Source: Candidatus Gastranaerophilales bacterium
Lineage (GTDB): Bacteria > Cyanobacteriota > Vampirovibrionia > Gastranaerophilales > Gastranaerophilaceae
DNA: 32,807 nt
Direction of reading: 5' to 3'
Assembly: GCA_944323945.1 (NCBI GenBank)
Contig: CALUUL010000020.1
Location: 1 to 32,807 of the forward strand
Shown here one piece after another: positions 9,671 through 17,727 of the stretch; position 1 is the stretch's first letter; each line of letters starts with the position of its first letter. The notes beneath the pieces were generated by a model. It did not search any database and was not told the origin of the DNA. It was given only the letters and a program-made list of their open reading frames with translations. The translations under genes and the position numbers were made by a program.

Positions 9671-9698
9671 TTTACTTTGCTTTTTTATTTTGTATAAA
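9671..9698 (+). promoter_or_regulatory. Probable promoter of the formyltransferase gene
   Basis: TTTACT (9671-9676), a 16-base spacer and TATAAA (9693-9698) preceded directly by TG. Transcription would start near 9705, leaving a leader of only about 8 bases before the ATG at 9713. No Shine-Dalgarno is visible, so the mRNA may be almost leaderless. Confidence 0.4.
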
Positions 9699-9712
9699 AT
9701 ATCATAATAATT

Positions 9713-10663
9713 ATGAAAATTGTTATTGTAGGCTATGGTGAAATGTTGAGGGCACTCATCTCGGGAGTGCTTAAGACTAAACATGAAATTGTTGGTGTAT
9801 TTAGGGAAGAAAATATTAAATATCCACCGTTAAAAAAATTTATATATGATTTTTTAAAACCAACAGACGATTATAACTTTATAAAAACTCATCAATTAAA
9901 AGAAATTAAAGCAAAAAGTGTTAATTCTCAAGAGTTTATTAATGCTATAGAAAAGCTTAAAACAGATGTTATACTTGTTGGTTCTTGGAGTGAGAAATTT
10001 TCCTTACAAACAATAAATGCACCTAAAATTGCCTGCATAAATACACATCCTTCATTATTGCCAAAATACAGAGGCCCAAATCCATACTTACAAGTAATAC
10101 TAAATAATGAAAACAAAACAGGTGTTACTTTTCACTTAATGGATGTCAACTATGATACAGGTGCCATATTACACCAAGCAGAGACAGAAATATTAAAAGC
10201 AGATACAGGTGAAAGTTTAAAACACAGATGCTGTGATTTAGCTAGAAATGAAATTATTAATTTATTAAATAACTTACCGCAAAAACTAAAAAATCAAAAA
10301 AGCCAAAATGAGCAAGAATCTACATATCAACATCAAATTTCATTAGCAGATTCAATTTTAGACTTTGAAAAAGAAACATCATTAGAAATAGACAAAAGAA
10401 TAAGAGCTCTAACTCCATGGCTTAAATGCCATATACCTTATAAAAATGAATTTTTTACATTTGAAAGTTATAAAATTCATCAAAAGAAAACAAAAAAAAG
10501 ACCTGCTTCAATCGTTAAGAAAACAAGAAATTCACTATTTATTGTCTGCAAAGATGGTAATGTAATAGAATTCTGTGCAATAAAAATAAAACGTCCGTTT
10601 TCAGCGTTTTTCACAAAGTTATATTTAGAAAAAATTATTAAAACTAATGAACAAGCAATATAA
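9713..10663 (+). CDS. Formyltransferase, methionyl-tRNA formyltransferase-like
   Basis: 316 residues. The N-terminal domain has the formyl-THF transferase core: 'CINTHPSLLPKYRG' with N110 and H112, then 'TGVTFHLMDVNYDTGAIL' with D148. The N-H-D catalytic triad and the N-to-D spacing match Fmt. Residues about 210-316 resemble a FMT C-terminal OB-type domain. Fmt formylates Met-tRNAi using 10-formyl-THF. The N-terminus reads 'MKIVIVGYGEML' rather than the usual 'GTPxFA', so another formyltransferase (for example of an amino sugar) is possible. No ribosome site is seen. It is followed by the YhaM-like gene after 41 bases that contain a TATAAT. Confidence 0.75.
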   Translation: MKIVIVGYGEMLRALISGVLKTKHEIVGVFREENIKYPPLKKFIYDFLKPTDDYNFIKTHQLKEIKAKSVNSQEFINAIEKLKTDVILVGSWSEKFSLQTINAPKIACINTHPSLLPKYRGPNPYLQVILNNENKTGVTFHLMDVNYDTGAILHQAETEILKADTGESLKHRCCDLARNEIINLLNNLPQKLKNQKSQNEQESTYQHQISLADSILDFEKETSLEIDKRIRALTPWLKCHIPYKNEFFTFESYKIHQKKTKKRPASIVKKTRNSLFIVCKDGNVIEFCAIKIKRPFSAFFTKLYLEKIIKTNEQAI

Positions 10664-10704
10664 AATTGTTGTATAATAAAAATCAATAAGAAAAGAGAGA
10701 AATT

Positions 10705-11535
10705 ATGTTAGACTTACACGCAATATATGAAGTAATAACGTTTTCTATAGGAGATACAAAAGCAGGCTCCAAAATGGGAAAACTTCAAGTTAAAAATATT
10801 GAAGATGGTACTGTACTTAATTGTATCCTATGGGAAGAAACATTAAACAGATTAGACTCAAAATTGTTTAGAACAAACAATCAAATAAGAATCAACGCAG
10901 GCACATACAACGAAAAATATAACAACTGTCTAATCTCAGATATAAGCCTTGTGAAAGAAGCAAAACTTGGTTTATCTTCACAACAAAGAGATGAACTGTT
11001 TTCTAAAATAATGAACTATGTAAATAAAATCAATGATAAAAAGCTTTCCGAATTTGTTTCATCACTATTATTTGAATATGAAGAACAATTTAAAAAGACA
11101 CCCGCAGCAAAATTAATGCATCATAATTATATTGGCGGATTGCTTGAACATACCCTTGAATGTTTAGATTTTGCGGAAATTATCCTTTCCAAATGTAATA
11201 ACAAAATAAATCCGGATATTGTATATGCAGCTTGCATTTTACATGATTTCGGAAAAATATTTGAATATATAGTTGATGAAGAAACAGGCTTAATAGAATA
11301 TAACGAAGAATTCAGAAAAGACTGGAGAACCCACTCACAATGGGGATTTTCTATATGCATGAATAACGGGTTTAAGGATATTGCCAAAATGATAGCAGCC
11401 CACCATGGAAGAACAGACTGGGGTGCATTAATAGACTTGAATGATAAAGATGCAGAACCATTTATGTACATAATTCATCATATTGATGATTTATCTGCAA
11501 AATTTGGTAAAATATCAATAACAGATATTAATTAG
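10705..11535 (+). CDS. 3'-5' exoribonuclease, YhaM family (OB-fold + HD domain)
   Basis: 276 residues. The first 85 residues form an OB-fold nucleic-acid-binding domain, as in YhaM. The HD phosphohydrolase domain follows, with 'HHNYIGGLLEHTL' (H149), the H180-D181 doublet in 'ILHDFGK', H210 and 'AAHHG' (H233-H234). This is the metal site of YhaM, a 3'-5' exonuclease that trims RNA ends and can act on single-stranded DNA. Length is a little under the usual approximately 310. ATG with GAGAGAA upstream. TATAAT at 10672-10677 may give it its own promoter. The secreted-protein gene starts 11 bases after its stop, probably in the same operon. Confidence 0.82.
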   Translation: MLDLHAIYEVITFSIGDTKAGSKMGKLQVKNIEDGTVLNCILWEETLNRLDSKLFRTNNQIRINAGTYNEKYNNCLISDISLVKEAKLGLSSQQRDELFSKIMNYVNKINDKKLSEFVSSLLFEYEEQFKKTPAAKLMHHNYIGGLLEHTLECLDFAEIILSKCNNKINPDIVYAACILHDFGKIFEYIVDEETGLIEYNEEFRKDWRTHSQWGFSICMNNGFKDIAKMIAAHHGRTDWGALIDLNDKDAEPFMYIIHHIDDLSAKFGKISITDIN

Positions 11536-11546
11536 AGGGATTTATA

Positions 11547-12251
11547 ATGAAAAAAATATTTTCTGTTTTAATTACAATATGTGCAATGTTTTTATTTACA
11601 GGGATTGGTGCAGATTGTGCAGTAAATAAAAAAATTAATGCAAACATAAAGACGAAACGAGTACCAGCAGGTACAATTATTACATTAAAAGTCTTAGACC
11701 CTGTAAGTTCATCTACTTCTTCATTGGGTGATCAATTTGACTTGATGGTAACAGAAAATATAAAAGTTGATAAATCAATTGTAATACCGCAAGGAAGCGT
11801 TATAAGAGGTTCAATAGAAGAAGTGTCTGCCCCTAAAATTTTATATAAGGGAGGAATAATAAGACTATATTTTGACCACATTGTAAGTGCTACAGGAAAA
11901 CAAGTTCCGTTTTACGCAGGTATATGCAACAACAAAAATGTAACATATGACGGAGCCTTAAGTTCTAAAACAACATATAAAACAGCATTTACCAAAACAG
12001 CTCAAAAAACAAAAAATATAGTAGTAAAACCAACAACTTGGGCTTGGGAAAAAGGAGAAGATTTATTAAACGGTTCTCCAAAGTACGTATTTGCTCCTCT
12101 AACAGCAATAGTAACTACACCTGTTGCAGGAATATACTTTATTGGTGACTCTATAGCAGATATATTTAAAAAAGGTGAAAATATCTATGTCAACCAAGGG
12201 GAAACTCTTCAGGTACAATTATTAAAACCTTTAGACATGCCGGTTTATTAA
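11547..12251 (+). CDS. Secreted protein of unknown function (TrbI-like beta segment)
   Basis: 234 residues with a clear signal peptide (MKKIFSVLITICAMFLFTG then ...ADCA, cleavage near 25), so it is exported. The stretch from about 40 ('VPAGTIITLKVLDPVSSSTSSLGDQ') to 'IPQGSVIRGSIEEV' resembles the beta-rich repeat of TrbI/VirB10-type and related cyanobacterial envelope proteins, where 'PAGT' and 'IPQGSxxxG' recur. That is resemblance by eye only. Residues 180-205 include a hydrophobic stretch (VFAPLTAIVTTPVAGIYFIG). GAGGG lies before the ATG. It sits between yhaM-like and pncC with gaps of 11 and 1 bases. Confidence 0.65.
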   Translation: MKKIFSVLITICAMFLFTGIGADCAVNKKINANIKTKRVPAGTIITLKVLDPVSSSTSSLGDQFDLMVTENIKVDKSIVIPQGSVIRGSIEEVSAPKILYKGGIIRLYFDHIVSATGKQVPFYAGICNNKNVTYDGALSSKTTYKTAFTKTAQKTKNIVVKPTTWAWEKGEDLLNGSPKYVFAPLTAIVTTPVAGIYFIGDSIADIFKKGENIYVNQGETLQVQLLKPLDMPVY

Positions 12252-12252
12252 T

Positions 12253-12801
12253 ATGTTTTTTAAACGTCTAGCGGTTAATAGCATTTTCATCATTAAAAAT
12301 ATTATTCCTATAATTTTGCTATCGAAAGAAAAAAAAATAGCAAAATTATTAACTAGAAATGCATTAAAACTTTCTATAGCAGAATCTTGTACAGGCGGTT
12401 TAATAAGTTCAAGATTGACAGATATTTCAGGTTCGAGCACATATATTTTCCAAAATTTTGTTACATATGCTAATTCAGCAAAAGTTGCAATTTTAGGAGT
12501 AAAACCTAAGACTATAGAAGAAAATGGAGTAGTAAGCTCACAAGTTGCAATAGAAATGGCAGAAGGTTTATTAAATAAATATAACTGTACAATAACACTA
12601 TCAACCACAGGTATAGCAGGACCACTGGGAGCAACAGAAACAAAACCAGTAGGTCTCATATATATAGGAATAGCAGATAAAAAAAATAAAAAATCATATA
12701 AATATGAAGCTAATCCACTATTATACAGAAGAATAATGAAATATGCATTTTCTACAAAAGCACTTGATGTACTATTAGCTTTTCTAAAAGAAAATTACTA
12801 A
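12253..12801 (+). CDS. pncC: Nicotinamide-nucleotide amidase (CinA C-terminal domain, PncC)
   Basis: 182 residues. From residue 41 it is the PncC/CinA_C domain: 'SIAESCTGGLISSRLTDISGSS' containing the catalytic serine region, 'FVTYANSAK', 'SSQVAIEMAEGL' and 'STTGIAGPLGATETKPVGLIYIG'. The enzyme deamidates nicotinamide mononucleotide to nicotinate mononucleotide in pyridine nucleotide salvage. Stand-alone PncC normally starts about 20-25 residues before the SIAES motif. Here the first 24 residues are extra and hydrophobic (FIIKNIIPIILL), which may be a membrane anchor or an over-long start. It begins one base after the upstream stop, and its stop overlaps the lepB stop on the other strand. Confidence 0.88.
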   Translation: MFFKRLAVNSIFIIKNIIPIILLSKEKKIAKLLTRNALKLSIAESCTGGLISSRLTDISGSSTYIFQNFVTYANSAKVAILGVKPKTIEENGVVSSQVAIEMAEGLLNKYNCTITLSTTGIAGPLGATETKPVGLIYIGIADKKNKKSYKYEANPLLYRRIMKYAFSTKALDVLLAFLKENY

Positions 12802-13409
12802 TATGATTTCTTTTCAAAATACTTAAAATGAGTAAACGGCCAAAACAGAAGTTTAGCTCTACCTATAAATCTGTCTTCCTTTAATACCCCCCAATATCTT
12901 GAATCTGATGAGTGTCCTCTATTATCCCCCATCATAAAATATTCGTCATTCCCCAAAACCAAAGGTCCACAATTCATATCAGAATTACATATAGGATATT
13001 CATACTTATCCATAATATAAGGCTCATCTAATTTTTTATCATTTATAAATACATCAGTAGAACCATCCTCATTTTGAACTATTTCAATTTTTTCATTTGG
13101 AAGTCCAATTACTCTTTTAATATAAGCAACATCTTTACAGAAAAATCCGGTTAAGCGGGAAAAAACAGAAATTGGGTTTGCACTTAAAGTTTCTTGAGGC
13201 GGATAAAAAACCATAATATCACCTCTTGTTGGTGTTCTATAAAAGCGAGAAAGTCTTTCTACAAAAACTCTATCACCCTCAACCAATGTAGGTTTCATAG
13301 ACCCTGATGGTATCCAACGAATTTCACCAAGAAAAAATCTTATTATAATTATTGCAACTACAACGAATACAATTGTATCAACAGTTTCTTTTAATACTGC
13401 TTTATTCAT
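12798..13409 (-). CDS. lepB: Signal peptidase I
   Basis: 203 residues from the ATG at 13409, preferred over ATG 13424 because AGGA lies 7 bases before it. It cleaves Sec and Tat signal peptides at the outer face of the cytoplasmic membrane. One N-terminal membrane helix (about 12-27) precedes box B 'SGSMKPT' with nucleophile S37, and 'YIKRVIG' carries the general base K98. 'GDNRGHSSDSR' is box E. Length and single anchor fit Gram-positive/cyanobacterial-type enzymes. The start overlaps the stop of the polyprenyl synthase gene by 8 bases (ATGAATAA), so translation is probably coupled. The stop overlaps that of pncC by 4 bases. Confidence 0.95.
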   Translation of the reverse strand: MNKAVLKETVDTIVFVVVAIIIIRFFLGEIRWIPSGSMKPTLVEGDRVFVERLSRFYRTPTRGDIMVFYPPQETLSANPISVFSRLTGFFCKDVAYIKRVIGLPNEKIEIVQNEDGSTDVFINDKKLDEPYIMDKYEYPICNSDMNCGPLVLGNDEYFMMGDNRGHSSDSRYWGVLKEDRFIGRAKLLFWPFTHFKYFEKKSY

Positions 13410-14310
13410 ATATTCCTGCCTCATATAGGTTTTTAGTTATTTTTATAATTTCTTGTTTATATAGATTATCTTCTATAAAACTTATAGCTTCAATTGCCTT
13501 ATCTGCGTATTCTTTTATTAAATCTACCGTTTTATGAATGAATTTTTTATCTGCTTGAAGTTTTTCTATTATCTCATTTTCATTTAAATCTAAAATATTA
13601 CCTATATCATCATTTAAGAATAATACAGGAGCGGTATAAATACCATTATGAATATCACTCATAACAGGTTTTGTAGGATCATTTTTCAATACATTAAGTA
13701 AATCATCTTTTATTTGAAAAGCAATACCAAAGTTTCTTGCAAAAGATAGAATATTATTTTTTGCTGATTTATTTTTAATTAAACAAAGAGAGGTTAATGG
13801 AGCCTTAAAAAGTTCTGCAGTCTTATATTCGGATTTCCGAATATATTCTTCCATTGTTGGGAGTTTACCAATTGTAAAATTCTGATTTATTTCCCCTTTA
13901 CACATCAAATATATAGATTCAGCAAAAACATCAATAGCCTCAACACTACCACATTTTACAAGTTCTCTTAATGCAACAGAAAGCAAAATATCCCCGGCAA
14001 GAACACTTAAATTATTACCAAGCTTATAGTTCAAAGAAACTTTCCCTCTTCTTGTATCAGCATTATCAAGAATATCATCATGTACTAAAGTTGAATTATG
14101 AACCAATTCAACACTGCAAGCAAGATGATAAATTTTATCATCAAGCTCAATACCCATTGCCTTTGCAAAAAGGAATACAAGTACAGGTCTTATTCTTTTT
14201 GACTTGGAACATAAATAATCACATATATCTTCAGATATTCGGTTTTTATCATCCACTAAACTATTAACCAAATACTGATTAAGAATTCCAAGTTCTTTTT
14301 CAACTAACAT
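13402..14310 (-). CDS. Trans-polyprenyl diphosphate synthase (long-chain type)
   Basis: 302 residues, IspA/IspB superfamily. First aspartate-rich motif D78-D-I-L-D82 with 'TRRG' behind it, and 'AFQIKDDLLN' as the second motif. The second motif ends in N206 instead of the usual D. Residues just before the first motif are small ('NSTLVHDD') rather than the bulky aromatics of farnesyl synthases, suggesting a longer product (hepta- to nonaprenyl diphosphate) for a quinone side chain. It condenses isopentenyl diphosphate with an allylic primer. The gene leads a two-gene operon with lepB. With ispE at the far end of the window it points to a MEP-based isoprenoid pathway. Confidence 0.88.
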   Translation of the reverse strand: MLVEKELGILNQYLVNSLVDDKNRISEDICDYLCSKSKRIRPVLVFLFAKAMGIELDDKIYHLACSVELVHNSTLVHDDILDNADTRRGKVSLNYKLGNNLSVLAGDILLSVALRELVKCGSVEAIDVFAESIYLMCKGEINQNFTIGKLPTMEEYIRKSEYKTAELFKAPLTSLCLIKNKSAKNNILSFARNFGIAFQIKDDLLNVLKNDPTKPVMSDIHNGIYTAPVLFLNDDIGNILDLNENEIIEKLQADKKFIHKTVDLIKEYADKAIEAISFIEDNLYKQEIIKITKNLYEAGIYE

Positions 14311-14414
14311 TACAAAACATCCTCTTTAACTATTATTTTATTATAAATACTAAAATTAAGTGAGACAAATTATTTTTTGTTCAGATTTTATAACATTAAC
14401 AAGGATATATAATA

Positions 14415-14777
14415 ATGCAAGTTTTTGATAATTTTTCTAGTATTACAAATAATAATATAATTAGAAATGATATAAAAAAAACAGAACAAGTTACTAAAAA
14501 GGAAGAATATAAACCTGATATTTTAGATATATTTAGCGAAAAAGTTGTAAATAAAAACGATTTAAGTGACATGGTAACAACTCCGAGAGCAATATTTAAA
14601 GGTTATCTGTGTTTTACGGTAGGAACAACAATCAATGCCATAGCTTCACTACTAAAGGATAATAAATTTTCAAAAGGATTAAAAGTCGCAGGTAGTATAG
14701 TTTCAATATATGGAACATATAATTTTGTAAAACCTTATTTAATCAAAAATAAAGATTTGACTAAAAGCAAAAAATAA
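14415..14777 (+). CDS. Small probable membrane protein, unknown
   Basis: 120 residues; AAGGATATATA before the ATG is a good ribosome site. The first 55 residues are polar and probably disordered (N- and K-rich). Two hydrophobic stretches follow, about 62-80 ('GYLCFTVGTTINAIASLL') and 89-104 ('LKVAGSIVSIYGTYNFV'), then a lysine-rich tail. I do not recognise the family. The sequence 'RAIFKG' at the junction of the disordered and hydrophobic parts recalls the 'PAFKG' in the 942-residue protein at 28.3-31.1 kb, but a match this short may be chance. It is 28 bases upstream of another small membrane protein and they are probably cotranscribed. Confidence 0.6.
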   Translation: MQVFDNFSSITNNNIIRNDIKKTEQVTKKEEYKPDILDIFSEKVVNKNDLSDMVTTPRAIFKGYLCFTVGTTINAIASLLKDNKFSKGLKVAGSIVSIYGTYNFVKPYLIKNKDLTKSKK

Positions 14778-14805
14778 ACTATCTTAATAAAAAAGAGGTA
14801 GATAT

Positions 14806-15006
14806 ATGTTTAAATTAATTGTATGGATAATAATTTTTGCAGGTATATATTTTGCTTATCAAGCAGGATTCTTTAATGGAATAATAAACTATTTTAATGA
14901 ATCAGCAATACAAGCAAGACAAGAAAAAGTAATTGAACACGAAGACGGTAGTTATACAACTGTAAGATATAGAAATGTCTTTGATTTATTATTAGGAAGA
15001 AAATAA
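14806..15006 (+). CDS. Small single-pass membrane protein, unknown
   Basis: 66 residues with AGAGGT 7 bases before the ATG. Residues 4-25 form one strongly hydrophobic helix (LIVWIIIFAGIYFAYQAGFF). The remaining 40 residues are a charged cytoplasmic or periplasmic tail ('ARQEKVIEHEDGSYTTVRYRNVFDLLLGRK'). No known family recognised. It ends 66 bases before the tRNA-Gly gene, whose own promoter lies in the gap. Confidence 0.6.
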   Translation: MFKLIVWIIIFAGIYFAYQAGFFNGIINYFNESAIQARQEKVIEHEDGSYTTVRYRNVFDLLLGRK

Positions 15007-15027
15007 TTAATCATTTTAAAAAAAGAC

Positions 15028-15055
15028 TTGAAATAAAAAATTGTGCATGTATAAT
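15028..15055 (+). promoter_or_regulatory. Promoter of tRNA-Gly
   Basis: TTGAAA (15028-15033), a 16-base spacer and a perfect TATAAT (15050-15055) with TG directly before it. The predicted start is about 10 bases before the mature tRNA 5' end. Confidence 0.75.
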
Positions 15056-15072
15056 AAAATCCATAAGAGGAT

Positions 15073-15147
15073 GCGAGAGTAATTCAGTGGTAGAATGCTT
15101 CCTTGCCAAGGAAGATGTCGCGAGTTCGAGCCTCGTCTCTCGCTCCA
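15073..15147 (+). tRNA. tRNA-Gly (anticodon GCC)
   Basis: Full cloverleaf of 75 bases. Acceptor arm GCGAGAG pairs with CTCTCGC at 15137-15143, followed by discriminator T and an encoded CCA (15145-15147). The D-loop contains CAGTGGTAGA. Anticodon stem TTCCT/AGGAA encloses loop TTGCCAA, anticodon GCC, reading GGC and GGU. The T-arm has the GTTCGAG loop signature. It has its own promoter upstream and terminator downstream, so it is a single-gene transcription unit. Confidence 0.97.
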
Positions 15148-15158
15148 TTTAAAAGATT

Positions 15159-15182
15159 ACACCCATAAAGGGTGTTTTTTTA
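15159..15182 (+). terminator. Rho-independent terminator of tRNA-Gly
   Basis: ACACCC and GGGTGT form a six-pair stem around the loop ATAAA, followed directly by six T residues. It lies 12 bases after the tRNA 3' end. Confidence 0.88.
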
Positions 15183-15246
15183 TATAGTCCCAAACATAGA
15201 AATACAAATTCCGGAACTTAGAAACTAATCTGTTTTTCTTCAAACA

Positions 15247-15278
15247 ATAAAAGACATCCCTCTAGAGATGTCTTTTAT
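15247..15278 (-). terminator. Bidirectional-looking terminator of the transglutaminase gene
   Basis: Perfect 12-base arms (ATAAAAGACATC and its complement) flank an 8-base loop. Both arms are AT-rich at the base, giving T-runs on either strand. It lies 30 bases past the stop of the minus-strand transglutaminase-like gene and could also back up the tRNA terminator. The stretch 15183-15246 between the two terminators shows nothing else. Confidence 0.7.
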
Positions 15279-15307
15279 TATATAAGAATTTATAATATCA
15301 ACTTCTT

Positions 15308-16372
15308 TTACTTAACTTCATATATTTGTATATTTTCTTTAATATTTACAGAACCATTTCTTGTATCTGAAATAGAATAAGAAGTATTATAAGTTGAAAA
15401 TTTATTTCTTCCTGCAGTTATATAATTCAAATCAGGAGAAGTATCATATCTTTTTTGAATCTTTTTAACATTTCCATTTTTATCCAGAATTCTAACATTA
15501 ACAGGTTCCGCAGTAGGATCATATACAACCCATCCGTACTTATCATAATAAACCTCTACCCAATTATGCTGAGGATTTATCTCTCTTGCAATATTACCAA
15601 GAAGCATTCTTGCCGGTATTTTCTTGGCTCTACATAATGCTATCATTATAGCTGCATATTCACTGCATTTACCACGTCCTTGTTGTAATGCCCTTTTAGC
15701 TCCAATATTATTTATTATTGTATATGTCATATTATTTTGAATATATTCATATATATTTTGCAAAATTTCTTCTTGAGAGTCTCCTTTTATCTTTCTTGCT
15801 ATGCTCTTAATATAAGGATCATCAGACTCAATAAGTGGTTCTGGATTTAAATATCGTTTCAAATTTTTCTCTGGTGTTAAATTTTTATTTAAAATCTTAG
15901 CAGTATTTATATTATATGTTCTGACTTTTGCAATACCCTCAAATACAAGATTCATTCTTTGAGAACCAATATTATTAAAAACGTACTGTGCTATTGTATT
16001 AACACCATCACTATATAATCTTGTTGGTTTAATAGATGCTTTAACATCTGAAATATACTGTTTTTCAGTTTCATTTAAAGGAATTGGAATATCAATTTCC
16101 ATCCGTTCAACATACCCTTGTATATCAATTGTATAAGCATATTTATACTTGTATTTTTTAAAAGGTTTAAGTTGAGTATCTACAATTTGTTGTTCGTTTT
16201 TTTCTATATTTTCAATTCTTTTTACTTCTCTTGTTTCATAAGATTTTTCAGATTTACTTAAATTATTCTTACCGCCGGCAATATATATAAATAAACATAT
16301 AAATATAAAAATTGATAAATATAATATTTTTAAAAGAAGTGAATAATCTTTTTTTTCTTTTTCGTTTTTCAT
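15308..16372 (-). CDS. Membrane-anchored transglutaminase-like cysteine protease/peptidase
   Basis: 354 residues with AAAGGA 6 bases before the ATG. One N-terminal membrane helix (about 13-32) places the rest outside the cytoplasmic membrane. Residues 205-290 are the transglutaminase-like core: C236 in 'GRGKCSEYA', H269 in 'PQHNWVEVYY' and D285 in 'VVYDPT', a complete Cys-His-Asp triad. The preceding 'IARKIKGDSQEEILQNIYEYIQNNMTY' is the usual helical lead-in. Bacterial members are mostly peptidases or amidases of the envelope rather than protein crosslinkers, and the substrate is unknown. It is flanked by terminators on both sides, so it is probably transcribed alone. Confidence 0.85.
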   Translation of the reverse strand: MKNEKEKKDYSLLLKILYLSIFIFICLFIYIAGGKNNLSKSEKSYETREVKRIENIEKNEQQIVDTQLKPFKKYKYKYAYTIDIQGYVERMEIDIPIPLNETEKQYISDVKASIKPTRLYSDGVNTIAQYVFNNIGSQRMNLVFEGIAKVRTYNINTAKILNKNLTPEKNLKRYLNPEPLIESDDPYIKSIARKIKGDSQEEILQNIYEYIQNNMTYTIINNIGAKRALQQGRGKCSEYAAIMIALCRAKKIPARMLLGNIAREINPQHNWVEVYYDKYGWVVYDPTAEPVNVRILDKNGNVKKIQKRYDTSPDLNYITAGRNKFSTYNTSYSISDTRNGSVNIKENIQIYEVK

Positions 16373-16451
16373 AATAATCCTTTATTACTAAATACAAATA
16401 TTTACTATAACATCATTTTGAATATAAAAATTATAACAAATTTAATGTATT

Positions 16452-16490
16452 TAGTAAAAACAAAATAATGTTGCAAATGCAACATTATTT
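16452..16490 (-). terminator. Terminator of the zinc-ribbon gene
   Basis: A 13-base perfect inverted repeat (AAATAATGTTGCA at 16463-16475 and its complement at 16478-16490) is followed on the minus strand by TTTGTTTTT. The hairpin overlaps the stop codon of the 71-residue gene, so the end of the coding sequence forms part of the stem. Confidence 0.75.
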
Positions 16491-16700
16491 ATAATCCCAA
16501 CAATTTATATTTCCACAATATCTACATACAGCATGATTATTCATAAAAGACAAATCAGGAATAAAAGTGAATCCATCCACGTTTATTTTTATATCATTGT
16601 CTTTGGTATAAGTTATATCAAAATTTTTTGCCCCAGTATAAGAAGGACTAAACATTAATTCAAATTTATCAATTGAATTACATTTTTTACATTTAAACAT
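16485..16700 (-). CDS. Small zinc-ribbon protein, unknown role
   Basis: 71 residues with AGGGA just upstream of the ATG. CKKC at residues 4-7 and CRYC near the C-terminus (about 60-63) make a four-cysteine zinc ribbon, with a further Cys in 'NCWDYK'. Between them is a beta-rich segment ('FDITYTKDNDIKINVDGFTF'). The role is unknown; such proteins bind nucleic acid or partners. It begins 9 bases after the stop of the membrane-protein gene and ends in a terminator, so it is the last gene of a two-gene operon. Confidence 0.7.
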   Translation of the reverse strand: MFKCKKCNSIDKFELMFSPSYTGAKNFDITYTKDNDIKINVDGFTFIPDLSFMNNHAVCRYCGNINCWDYK

Positions 16701-16709
16701 TATCCCTAA

Positions 16710-17666
16710 TTAACTCTTTCTCTTTTTACCCGTTGCCCTTGCAATTATTTCATCGGATTGTTTTGAGAAATCTTTAATTTTTTCTGAATCATAAAGTTTA
16801 TAAAGCTGAGTAAAACAACAGCATCTAAATGGTAATGAAAAAGCAATAATAACAAGAGAAATAATATATTCAGCCGTATATTTAGCAATAGTTAAAGCAT
16901 CTATACTTAAATTTACATTAGCTAAAACATCATTTAATAGATCAAGATTTAGTATATTTACAAAAGATTCTATTTTTCCAATCATAAAAGTTACAAGAGA
17001 AATTTTTTCACATGACCATATAAAAAGATTCGGAAGAAACCAATAAGTCAACATAAAACATAAAACTAATAATATTATCGTAGAAAGAACATTCCCTCTT
17101 ACAAGTTCAATACTTCTTGAAATCGCTCCTGTTCCTGAAATATCATTTTCAAAAGAAAATACCTGAAAGGACAAACATAAAAATATCCAAATTATAGGTG
17201 CTACAAAAAGAAAAGGAGGTATAATCAACAATAAAGTAACTATAAATATCAATACCAAATAACTAAAAAATCTTCTTTCAATTACCTTTTTATTTGCATC
17301 AAAATCAATATTTTTAATTTTCTTTTTATTTGATACAGTATAAAATAGTATATTCAAAGAACTAAAAGCAATTATATATTCATAAAAAGCTTTAAAGAAA
17401 ATAATTAAAAACGGCAATAAAACAAAAGCAAATAATAAATATAGATTTTTATCATTTTCAAAAAAAGAAGAAAGATTTCTTATATTATCAATATTAGTAT
17501 TAAAATAATATAAAATTGTAAATAATATTATTAAACTTACTAATTGACCTAAAATCGGAAACAATAAGTACTTAATACATTGATCTAAGTATAAAAAGTA
17601 CATTTTTATACTTGAAAAAAATATTTGAAAAACATTAATTATTTTATTAGATTTTTTCCTTTGCAT
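16710..17666 (-). CDS. Polytopic membrane protein, unknown
   Basis: 318 residues. About six hydrophobic segments can be counted (roughly 35-55, 73-90, 92-112, 134-168 as a hairpin, 193-212, 262-285), between charged loops. The segment 'GAISRSIELVRGN' between two of them resembles the cytoplasmic helix of DUF975/YciC-like membrane proteins, where 'xxxSxxLxxGN' precedes a membrane helix; this is a weak resemblance. The C-terminus is lysine-rich and cytoplasmic. The ATG is preceded by GAGGAAG. It is cotranscribed with the zinc-ribbon gene and divergent from the PHP gene. Confidence 0.65.
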   Translation of the reverse strand: MQRKKSNKIINVFQIFFSSIKMYFLYLDQCIKYLLFPILGQLVSLIILFTILYYFNTNIDNIRNLSSFFENDKNLYLLFAFVLLPFLIIFFKAFYEYIIAFSSLNILFYTVSNKKKIKNIDFDANKKVIERRFFSYLVLIFIVTLLLIIPPFLFVAPIIWIFLCLSFQVFSFENDISGTGAISRSIELVRGNVLSTIILLVLCFMLTYWFLPNLFIWSCEKISLVTFMIGKIESFVNILNLDLLNDVLANVNLSIDALTIAKYTAEYIISLVIIAFSLPFRCCCFTQLYKLYDSEKIKDFSKQSDEIIARATGKKRKS

Positions 17667-17727
17667 ACTTCCTCTTTTTTATGTTTTATATTAGCATATA
17701 TTTGTAGATTATTGAGTTAAGTTTAAC

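Noticed and set aside
13352..14267. Plus-strand frames over lepB and the polyprenyl synthase gene (13352-13537, 13971-14267)
   Set aside because: Shadows of well-identified genes on the other strand.
15073..15300. tRNA-Gly as an integration site for a mobile element
   Set aside because: No repeat of the tRNA 3' end, integrase or phage-like gene was seen on either side.
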